Of a stretch of 64,000 nt of DNA, positions 25,101 through 37,100 are shown one piece after another. Positions within the stretch are counted from its first letter, which is position 1, and the number at the start of each line of letters is the position of its first letter. Made by a program: the position numbers and the translations under genes. This DNA is from Branchiostoma lanceolatum (taxonomy: Eukaryota; Chordata; Leptocardii; Amphioxiformes; Branchiostomatidae): positions 7,849,501-7,913,500 of the forward strand of contig NC_089731.1 of assembly GCF_035083965.1 (NCBI RefSeq), in the 5' to 3' direction. Under the pieces are notes generated by a model. That model had not been told where the DNA came from and searched no databases. It saw only the letters and a program-made list of their open reading frames with translations.

Positions 25101-28100
25101 GCGTAAACGCGTCCCCCTACTCCACACCCCATATGCGAGCTGTGGTATACGTACCGTCTTGATCCACAGTCATGCGGTATACGGTACGTACACCATACCC
25201 CCGTCTAAGGCATTATTTCCGTATCAAAGTTACGGAGGTAAATACGCACCCTTTTTACCTCGCTTAATTCATGTAATGTGCGACATTAAGTACCATGGCA
25301 CATCTGTCTGTTTCTTTGTGTGCACTTCCCTCCGCCTGTCCTTCCACTTAGAAATACGTCCCTGCCATCAAGCAGTGTCTGTAGGGTGGACTGCTGATGC
25401 TGACGAAGCCGCTCTAATCCAAACAAGTCTTCCACAGCTGAAGCAAAACTATCGGCTGCCATTTGTTTTGGGTAACCAAAGCAACGATGTAACACGTAAC
25501 CTGATTGGTTGATAGCTTCCCAGCGTTCTTTACGCGCTGCTTCCGATGAGGGGAAGAAGGTGACGTCGTCATAACCATATGTGGCGGGTCTTTTTACCAG
25601 GGCCCCTTTGGCGAGCGATGTAACGTGGAGCGATATGGGGTCCTGGTTTAACGAGGCGAGGGTGCGTCGACGGGGGTGTGCCAATACAACCAAATGGTCG
25701 TTCTATTTTTTTTTGCGCGGAGTGCAAGCCTATCGTCTAAGCTTCTTATGATTCACGCTTTCACGCTACTTAAGCGCGCGTTTGATAATACGATATTTGG
25801 ATGTAGAATGTACATTCTACTTTCTAGCATAGATAAGAGGGTCGATTCAACGATACTGTATTAAAAAATCATCAGAATTGCGATATAGAATACCTGCTGA
25901 CGATAATGTATGGTACGTTTTATAACAATATCTTAGCATTGTGATTTATGTTGTGTATATGTAGAATACAATACGGGGTATTCCGTGTCACCGGAGGTCG
26001 GGTAGGATCGCCCGAAGGCCGTAGGCCGGAGGGCGATCTGACCCGCGGGAGGGCTGGGACCGAGAATGATGCGGAATGCACCGTGTTGTATTTTATTTAT
26101 GTCATAACCACCCGAGAAAACACACATTTCAATGCGAAATGCGCCAGAAGTTGAGGGAATTTTGTGTCCTCGAACAAAAAACTATAACAACATTGATTCC
26201 AACCTCCGAATCCGATACTTTCGACGGCGGCGCAACCGGCGCGCTCGAAATGCATTCGAAATATTCTATGGATGCCCGTGTGATACAACTCTAGAACCTC
26301 ATGTGACACGGATAGTTATCACACGGCCCGGAACACCCGTATCAGGCCCAGGCATGACATAAAACGGAATAAAGTGATATTCTTGTTCAGAGACGATATC
26401 GTGGACATAAAAATACGTATATCGCATTCTCGCTAAATTAAGGTAAGCATTTCAATACGATATTTTGACATGGAAATGAAATATTAGCAAAGATGTTTCT
26501 TTGTGTATGACGGCATACAACGATATTTTGGTACCGAGACGACATTGTAGACGTAAAACGATATCGTTTTTGCAGTAAAAAATACGTATATCGTAGACGT
26601 ATTTTCACTAGTTAAAGGTACGCATTTTTATACGATATTTTGACACGGAAATGATGCCATATACATCCATGCATTGTCGACCCTAATGTCATCATTATCT
26701 AATCAGATCTTAGTAAATTTTGGGCTGATATTTTTCAGTGATTTATTGCACGTTTGTTTATCAATTTGTAGCATAAACAACTTAATTCGCCCCATGATTT
26801 CGACAAAAAAAAAACATCTGTATGTTTAGCAATCATCTCCTTGGTACAATACTTAGATTCCCCAAAGGGTCAGCATGGGGTATTGTAACGTATTGTTACA
26901 TTGGTGTTATGTTTGAAGGACTCTCATATTGTAGTTCATCTCATGGTGTTTTAATAACAGTATAAAAACCCACATGTACTCTTCTTCAGGAGCAGACACG
27001 TGCGGACTGTCAACGTTTCGCCACGTCCCCGACACTGACTGTGGGTCACAGGGAACAACAGACATATCCATCCACTACGGTGTGACTCTCCAGTTCTGCG
27101 CAGACGCTTGCTGTGCAGCCTCATCATGCCTGTCCTTTCAGTACAACACCGGCTCCAGCTGCTATCTGAAAACAAAACTCTGCTCTGATGAGGAGAAAAC
27201 GCATATAGCAGGTGGCAACATGTATGATCGGTCTGCTGGGCAAGGTTTGTGTATATCTTATCATTTGACGCGACGTATTCATGGTTATAGAATGTTTCTG
27301 ATGGCTTCTTGTGCGGAGTCGTTGCCATGTGTCTGTTTTTCATGAATACACTGTCAGTAGAGTGGCAGGAAGTGAGTGGGAAGATGGTATCACCACAAAG
27401 GTCAGACTTGTGGAAGTGGTTGTGGCATGCAGGACGTAGGGTTCAACTAGACGTTAATCAAACATGACAATCTACGTCATGGAAGAGGGTACTAATTCAA
27501 GGACAGGTATTGCTCTGTTCTGTCTGTTTGCCTGTGCTTTCAGGGTTACGTAGTTTCCATATGCTAGTCGCGCGTTGTGACAAGTGACAGGAAATGATTA
27601 ATGTTCACATGTACTGTTCATCAAAACCATGAAGATCAAGCATGATTTGCTTCTAACAGAGACATGCCACAACCTTCTTGAGAATCAGCATGTAGATTCG
27701 GAGCAGAAGAGTATTTAGTTAGTAAGCAGACTGAGTATTCTCAACGTTCTTCGTCTATTTGAACGGGGAAGCTGGGATTTCATGTTGACACAACACCGTG
27801 CGGGACATTGAAATGATTGTGTTTTTTTTTAAGTCAGTCTATGATCGTGATGTATATTTCAGGTGAAATCCCTGGAACCACAGCAGCATTTACAACCTCC
27901 ACAACACGGTCTCCCCCGACTACCCTGTCCCCATCCACAGCGACAACCCCTGCTCATGGTAAGTGTCTAATTATAATGCACTCCATTACTCTTTCCGCTC
28001 TGTTCACGTCCCGTAATGGCTGACTTACAAAGACGAGTCTGGAGGCAAATTTCCATCTCTCTGTCTACTTTGCCCCCCCCCCCCCCAACAACCAGGCCAG

Positions 28101-31100
28101 CTCAAGGGACTAGATGAGTAGGTAGCCAGTGTTTACACAAGTTCTCAGGTGGAGGTTAATGTGATGTTGTAGGTTAATATAAATTAGAAATATTACCGAT
28201 ATCAATATTGACGTAACGTTTTCATTTCAAATATTTTACCGAAGGGTGTTCCCGGGCGTTTCACGATTGTTGATGTTTGAAACGAACTGGTGTGGGAACT
28301 AGTTTTGTACACGGTCTTTGGCTCTCCCCAAGATAAAGTGTATGAGATCTACTCGGTTATGTATAACTCACAGTAATGCCTGCTTCCTCACACAGAGCAC
28401 GAAAGCCGTGGGTACACCAGCCTGGGTTGCTGGAAGGACACTAATGACCGCGCCCTTACGATGCTCGAGGGGTCAGATCCACGTCTGGATGGTAAATATG
28501 GAGAACGTCAAAACGCCATCGATAAGTGCTATCAGGTAGCACTTTCTCGGGGTTTTACCGTGTTTGCTGTACAACATAGTGGACAGTGCTTCGGGTCTGC
28601 TGATGCGAACACCTACAACAAGCACGGACCTTCCACAGGCTGTGCGGCGGACGGTGAGGGTGGTAGAAGTGCAAATGAGGTCTACCAGATTACAGGTCAG
28701 ACTGGTCAGTCTAAATATTTTTCCACTAATTTCAGTGCCAATCTTTCTTTTAAAAGTTGCATCAGTATCGGTGTGCCCCGAGGATGTCATCCATAACATC
28801 TCGTCAGTGTGACATAATGTAAAGTTAAAATATCATGAATCTGGTTGAGAATTACAGTAAATGTATACATAAGGTATTAGAATAATTTACGGAAGCTTCA
28901 TACACATTTTAGAAAATTGAATGGTTTGACTCTCTCCTTGTTTTGAAAAATGACCCTGACCATGGCATTAAATACATTTACCCACCGAAAATATGGGTTG
29001 TTCTTACAATTTTGTTTGTTTGTTGTACGCGTAGGCTTGAATGTGAATATAAATGAAATATAAATACTGGCTTCCACATCTTTTAACAAAGGTTCTTGCA
29101 CATGCTTAGCCTGAGATACGCTTATGGTAATATAAATGTATAACGTTATAGCAAGCCAAGTTACCTACTTGTATAAAAATGTGAGTGATTGCAGTGAAGT
29201 TCTCCTGAAGCGATCGAAAACTTTGAAACTATTTTAATGACAAACCTTTAGCTGATGGCAACTGGTCACAATGGAGCTCCTGGTCCGACTGTGACGTCAC
29301 GTGTGGATTCGGCAACCAGTCGCGCAGCCGCAGTTGCGACAATCCCCGTCCGCTGGGGGGCGGAGCGAACTGTACCGGTGACTCCGAACAGACCCAGGTC
29401 TGCGACACTGGACAGCAATGTCCCGGTATGAGCTTCATGTTGTCGTCCTTATATACATACAACGATACACCAAGAATAATGGGCATATCACGTTTACTAT
29501 AAACGGTTGTAACGAACTCATGTGTTATTGTTTATTTCTAGTTGATGGCAACTGGTCGCCGTGGACTTTCTGGTCCAGCTGTGACGTCACGTGTGGATTC
29601 GGCCACCAGTCGCGCAGCCGCAGTTGCGACAATCCCCGTCCGCTGGGGGGCGGAGCGAACTGTACCGGTAACTCCGAAGAGACCCAGGTGTGCGACACTG
29701 GACAGCAATGTCCGGGTGAGAGCAGCATGTTGTCGGCCTTATACGCATTAAACAATAGACCAAGAATAATGGGCATTTCAAGTCAACTATAAACGGTTGT
29801 AACGAATTCATGTGTTCTTACTGTTTATTTCTAGTTGATGGCAACTGGTCGCCGTGGACTTTCTGGTCCAGCTGTGACGTCACGTGTGGATTCGGCAACC
29901 AGTCGCGCAGCCGCAGTTGCGACAATCCCCGTCCGCTGGGGGGCGGAGCGAACTGTACCGGTAACTCCGAAGAGACCCAGGTGTGCGACACTGGACAGCA
30001 ATGTCCGGGTGAGAACACCATGTTTTCAGTTAGGCTACACCAAGTAATTTTTATGGATGACGTCCGCGCGCGCATTGATTTTGGTCTGTTCCCAGAAAAA
30101 AACACAAGAAATTCCGTTTCCTGTAACTATGACCAAAGAGTTACGACAGTGCCGCAAATCAATGGGATATGGAAAGAAACAGGACAGGACAACAACTGCT
30201 GTTCAACTTCAACTGATATATTCAAATTATTGCTGTTTTCATGATGAATAAAATAATTGCTAGTTGTTACACTGTGTTCTTTCATTCAATTTGTGTCCTA
30301 ACATGTGTCGTCGACTATTATATTTCAAATCTATGCATCTTGTTTTTTTCGGCCCTTCTTGTGTTTTTTTTCGCGCTCTCGCATTAGATTTAGGGTCTCC
30401 AAAGGACGTCATCCATAAAAATTACTTGGTGCAGCCTTATACTTAGTACATGTATTAGTTTTCTTCTACCTGTAGCTGTGCGTTTAATTTTTTCAATCAC
30501 ATTTGTTGACGTTGTAAATGTTCTTGTCATTTATCTCCAGTTAACGGGAACTGGTCTGAATGGACTTCTTGGTCCAGTTGTAACGTCACGTGTGGACTCG
30601 GTAACCATTCGCGCAGCCGCAGTTGCGACAACCCATCTCCCCAACATGGCGGCGTGAACTGTTCCGGGAGTCTGGAGGAAGTAAGGACCTGTGACAGCGG
30701 CAGGCCATGTGCTGGTGAGTGTGCCTTGTACTTCTTCACATTAACAGAAGAAGTCATCCCTTTAGTAAGAAATGACATCGTCACGTTGTCAGCTTCTTAA
30801 TTACAGAATCTGTACTGCCACAGCACAGGAAGATAACATTGTAAATTTTCAAACATTATATACGAGGGGAAGTCAGCAAGACGTAATGCCATTAGTATCA
30901 TAGCAGATTCGTTGTAGTATGAATTGAGTTGAAATTTGGGACAGACATATAGGAACATCTCTTCTTGAGACCGAACTGTCTCAATTCGTCATTCAGCTTT
31001 TTATGAGCGACTGAGTTGATTTAAAGACGTTTTAACTTGGGAAGTAAACTAGTTTCTGACTGCATCTTTTTTCAGTTAACGGGAACTGGTCTCAATGGAC

Positions 31101-34100
31101 TTCCTGGTCCAATTGTGACGTCACGTGTGGACTCGGTAACCAGTCGCGCAGTCGCAGTTGCGACAACCCACCTCCCCAACATGGCGGCGCGAACTGTACC
31201 GGGAGTCTGGTGGAAGTTAGGACCTGTGACAGCGGACAGCCATGCACGAGTGAGTTTGTGCATTATATTAAGAGGAAATGCATTTCTGGCGTTCATGAAA
31301 GTCTACAGAGGTGACATCGTCCGATTTTCACAAATCTTGTACTGAGCCGCAGCAGATAATTATTTGCTATTTTGTATTCGCAAACATGAATATGAGCCCT
31401 AGCCAAATGTTTGGGGTGAGGTCCTATGCGAAACAGTACCCTGGGATCTTCTATCCCAAGTGGCATATTCCAGTTGTATAAATTCCTCGTCCGGTTGATT
31501 TATTAGAAAGATTGAGTCGAACAGTTTCGACCAGGATTTTAAAAAAAAGTAGGTTATGATGGCTTTTTTTCAGTAAACGGAAACTGGTCTGAGTGGACTT
31601 CCTGGTCCAGTTGTAACGTCACGTGTGGACTCGGCAACCAGTCGCGCAGCCGCAGCTGCGACAACCCACCTCCCCAACATGGCGGCGCGAACTGCACCGG
31701 GAGTCTGGTGGAAGTTAGGACCTGTGACAGCGGCAGGCCATGTGCTGGTGAGTGTATTTGTATACCTTTGTGTATTGATAGGGGAAAACTTTTATCGACT
31801 AAGAAATGACATCGTCCTGTTGTCAGCTTCTTAATCACAGAATCTGTACTTCCACAGCATATACGAGGGGAAGTCAGAAAGTAATGTCATTAGTATCATA
31901 GCCGATTCATTCTTGCATGAAATGAATTGAAATCTGGCACAAATATAAAGGCACATCTCTTCTTGAGACTCAAATATTTCAATTTATCATTTAGCTTTTT
32001 AGGAGCGACTGAGTTGATTTCAAGACATTTTAACTTGGGAAGTGAATTAGGCTCTGACTGAATTTCTTTCAGTTAACGGGAACTGGTCTGAGTGGACTTC
32101 CTGGTCCACTTGTAACGTCACGTGTGGACTCGGCAACCAGTCGCGCAGCCGCAGTTGCGACAACCCACCTCCCCAGCATGACGGCGCGAACTGCACTGGG
32201 AGTTTGGAGGAAGTTAGGACCTGCGACAGCGGACAGCCATGCGCGAGTAAGTTTGTGCATTTCACATATCTTGTACAGCCACAGCAAAGTAATTATACAC
32301 TTAGTCTAGTTTGTATTTACAAGCATGATATGAGCCCTAGTCAAATGTTTAAGTTTGGGTAATTAAGGTCCTATGCGAAACATTCCCTTGGGATCTTGTA
32401 TCCCAAGTGGCATATTCCAATCGTTCCTCGTCAGGGTGATCTTGACTTAGTAAGATTGAGTCGAAGAGTTTCGTCCAGTCTTGAAAAGAATCAGTATGTT
32501 TTGATACTTGTGGGTTTTTTTTTCAGTTAACGGGAACTGGTCTGAGTGGACTTCCTGGTCCAGTTGTAACGTCACGTGTGGACTCGGCAACCAGTCGCGC
32601 AGCCGCAGTTGCGACAACCCACCTCCCCAACATGGCGGCGCGAACTGCACCGGGAGTCTGGAGGAAGTTAGGACATGCGACAGCGGCAGGGCATGTGCTG
32701 GTGAGTGTATTTGTACCTCGGGAAGACATTTTTTGACTAAGAGGTGACATCGTCATGTTGCCAGCTTCGTAATCACAGGATCTGTTCTTTCACCGCACAT
32801 CAAGATAGTGAACATTGTATATTTTCAAACATGATATACGAGGGGAAGTCAGAGGGTATTGTTTTAAGTATCATAGCAGGTTCATACTAGTATGGAATAA
32901 GATGAAATTGGGCACAAATATAAAGGCACCTCACTTCTTGAGGCTTCAGATTTTTATGAGCGACTGAGTTGATTTCAAGTCATTTAACTTGGGAAGCGAA
33001 GTAGGTTCTGATAAAATAGGTTCTGACTGAATCTTTTTCAGTTAACGGAAACTGGTCTGAGTGGACTTCCTGGTCCACTTGTAACGTCACGTGTGGACTC
33101 GGCAACCAGTCGCGCAGCCGCAGTTGCGACAACCCACCTCCCCAACATGGCGGCGCAAACTGTACTGGGAGTCCCACAGAAGCACGAGCCTGCGACAGTG
33201 GACAGCCATGTATCGGTATGATATGGTTGTGTGAAATTGCTTTAGGACTAAATTAAAACTAAAAAATATTTTTTTGATACCTCCAAGATTTCCATAGATC
33301 TATCGAAAGCGAACCATCTTATAGGCATCGAATCGGTAGTTTGTAGAGGTTGTTGACACACTCTGTTTTGCCATTTGCAGTTGATGGAAGCTGGTCCGAG
33401 TGGAGTTCGTGGTCCACTTGTAACGTGAGCTGTGGTGTTGGATACAAGACACGGAACAGAAGCTGTGACAACCCTGCGCCACTGTACGGTGGCGCCAACT
33501 GCACCGGGACCTTACAGGACGAAAAATCGTGTGATTTCCTGCCTCCTTGTGCAGGTATACTTGAACTGTAGTTGTGTTCTACTTTATCGTTCTATATCCC
33601 CAAGAAGAAATAGTAAAACATGTGCTGGTAACCACCTTTGCGTTAGTGCCGATTGGCAATTGTGGTGGCCGTTATATCATTTTCCCACTGACCTAAGCAG
33701 CAAAAAACTGCTGTCTATAGTGCAGTGGCCATCTGTCTCTGTTCAGTCCGCTGTAACCATTTTCTTCAAAGCCCTTAAGTAGTCACTTAAGACAGGTTTG
33801 ATTGCGATTCCAACGTACACTGCATGGTAGCTATTTCAGGCTATGGTGAGGTTGTAATAATTGAAAAATACCCCGCGAGTTCTGCTCCCTTTGTTACACA
33901 GTTGATGGGGGCTGGTCACCATGGACGTTCTGGTCCAACTGCACCGAGACCTGCGGGAATGGCACCAGGACGCGCAGTCGCAGTTGCGACCATCCGCTGC
34001 CCCAACACGGTGGAGCCAACTGTACCGGTGACGCCAATCAGACGCAAGCTTGTGGACAAGATCAGACTTGCTATGGTAACGTTCTAACGTTCTAACAACC

Positions 34101-37100
34101 CCATTTCTTTACAATTCAACTCGATTAATGTCAATGTAGTTGCTTTCACGGTTTAAAAGGGCAATAAAGAATTTGAGGAAGTAGGAAGTTCTTTGACAAA
34201 TTCCGCATATAATTTTCAAAATCCAATTTTCTCAACGACGTTTCGGCTACTTTCAGCCGCCGCGTCATCAGTAAGGAACGTTGCTTCTCCTTGCCGTATG
34301 GTGGCGCTGCGGCAAAAACTGATGCGGTTTCCAAACGTAGCTAATTCAATACCCACTTATATCAGTCCTAGAGAAGTTATCAGAAGAAGACGTCACCCCC
34401 AACACAATAGTTCTACATGTCGGCACGAACGACGTAATGGCTAAGTCCAAGGAGACGGTTATCTCAGAGTTTGAGATGGCCGTCAGCACAGCTCAGTCGC
34501 TATTCCCAGATGCAGAATTAGTGATTTCTGCTGTGCCCCCAAGGAGAAACTCCAGCTTCAGGCCGAACGTCAACAGTGACATAACAGCAATCAACCAACA
34601 TCTACAGAACTTAAGTGAGACAAACGTCCAGCTGACCTATGTCAGCCATCCACAACTCTGGAGCAGCAATGACTACAGCTCAAGTGTGTTCGAGCATGAT
34701 GGCTATCATTTAAACGGAGATGGTGTAAGAGTCATAGCTTTTAATCTCAAGAGACAGGCATCAGGTGCTTTAGGTCTCCCGCCACGCCGCTCAAGCTACA
34801 AAAGCAAGGCCAACCCCGGTGACGCTACATCTCCACAGAGGAACAAAGGGAGACGTGGAAGTTACAGCCGGTCCGACCGGCCCTTCTCCCGGAGCAACGA
34901 CGGTCTGTCAAAGCCTCCTTCCCCCCGTAACGTGAACATGGCGAACAGTGGCAAACCCTATAGTCAGTACAATGCAGGACCGAATTCGAACCCGACGCGA
35001 AGACCGCAACATGAAGTCTTCCATAAGGGATCTTCCAACGCTGCTAACGGTCGGGGGAACGGCATCGCTCCACCCATGAGACCAAATGGTCCGGCCGCGC
35101 CTGCCCCTCCACCAATGTTCTACCCGAACTATCAAAACAACCCTTGGCACCAGCAGGAATGGCCCTCTCCAATTGAGGCGTATGGCAGGCCAGCGGTAGC
35201 AGAGAACATCAGACCGCCCAACTGGTATGGACCACTTCCGTTCCCGTTCCGTATGGATAGGACCTGGCATGGACGTCCCGACTCACTTTTCGGATACAAT
35301 GAGAGACCACACGGATCTTTCTGAACATGTGTTTTCCTGAACGGACTACATCTTGCGGCATCAAAACAAGCAAGAACTCTGTTTGTAAAAACTTAGGTAC
35401 ATCGTTTGGTTTTTGGAACATTCATGGACTAGGGAAAAAGATAGCTGATAGTGATTTTATTAGTGAAATAGATGGGTTTGATTTCTTCTCTCTACTTGAA
35501 ACATGGCACACAGGTGAGATACATTTTCCTAACTTTCTACATTTTAGTAGCACTAGAACAAAAGTTAAGAAAGCAAAGCGTTATTCTGGGGGCATCATAT
35601 TTCTATTTAAGAGGCAATATAGCAAATTCGTTAAAAAACTAGAGAGTAAATCCGAAGATGTTTTATGGGTTAAGATTAGCAAACAGCTGCTTAATATTGA
35701 CAGAGACATTTATTTAGCGTCAGTTTATATAAGTCCTAGTAGATCTACAATTCACTCTAACAGAACATATGATTTATTTGATGTTTTGGAAGAAGAAATT
35801 GCCCACTATAGCAGCTATGGCGAAGTAATAGTAGGAGGGGACCTAAATGCCCGTGTCGGGGACCTTAAAGATTATATTGTTGATGATTTGCCTGTAGACA
35901 GTCAACCCTTACCCGAGCACTATGACTTCGACCACCCGTTTCCCCGAAATAATATGGACTTAGGCCATCCCACCCCTTACGGTAAAAATTTGATTGATTT
36001 GTGCATTAATAGTAAAGTGAGAATTCTTAATGGTAGAACCCCTGGTGATGTACTAGGAAAACCTACCTGATTTCAACCAAAAGGTACAAGTGCAGTCGAC
36101 TATGTTCTAGCGAGTGAAGCAATCCTACTACACAAAATATCATTCTTTCATGTCCATCCGTTAACTCCACTTTCAGATCATTGTAAATTGTCTCTAATCC
36201 TACATTGTAATTCAAATTCATCGCCTGAGGAACCCAATCTGAAGACTAGGCCCCACTGCAAATTTGTATGGGACAACGATTCCAAACAAAGTTTTATGGA
36301 AATAGTCAGCAAACAAGAATTCTCTTCCGATTTAGATAAATTCCTCAATAAGAATTACGAATTAACGCCGTGCTCAATTGAAAGCGCACTCGATGACCTT
36401 GTATTGCCACTTCAAGAAGCCGGTAAAAAATCGCTTAGACTACGCTGTACAAAGAAAGGAAGACAAACTCAAAACAAACGCAAAACTAAGAAAAACTGGT
36501 TCACAGAGACGTGTGCAGCAGCCAGACGAAATTTATATAATCTGGGCAAATTGCTTTCAAAAAATCCACGGCACCCCTTTATCAGGGGCCAGTATTTTAA
36601 AAGGAAGAAAGAATATATTAGACTGATTCGGAAAACGAAAAAAGATCACAAAGACAACATTCTCCAACAACTTGACTCTCATTCGGCCAACAACCCGTCA
36701 GCGTTTTGGGATCTAATTAAACTGTTTAAATCAAATGATCACAACGCCTTACAAGAAACAATTGACAAACAAGCCCTTCACACGCACTTTGAAAATTTGT
36801 ATGGAAAAACCTTCGAATTCAACTCTGACAAGTCCGAAACAGAAATCGATAACACTTTACACTGCCAGATCAAAACGGAATTACTGAAACTAGAGAGTGA
36901 TTTGGAAACGTATAATCCCTTAGACACAGGGATAAATCAAACGAAATCCGACTAGCAATCTCCAAATTAAAGAACAGTAAAGCCTCTGGAAACGACTTAA
37001 TACTTAATGAAATGTTGAAAAGTGCTGCCCATATCCTTATAAATCCGTTGGCCAAATTATTCAATTTAATCCTGTCATCAGGCCACTTTTCGCAAAAATG

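Noticed and set aside
24901..25512. 203-codon plus-strand frame in intron 8
   Set aside because: It covers a degenerate repeat and the antisense of the RecQ-like fragment. It has no recognisable domain.
29525..33177. Minus-strand Pro/Gln-rich open frames repeated across the TSP1 array
   Set aside because: They are reverse-strand shadows of the TSP1 exons, repeating only because the exons repeat. The plus strand has the cysteine pattern and GT-AG boundaries.
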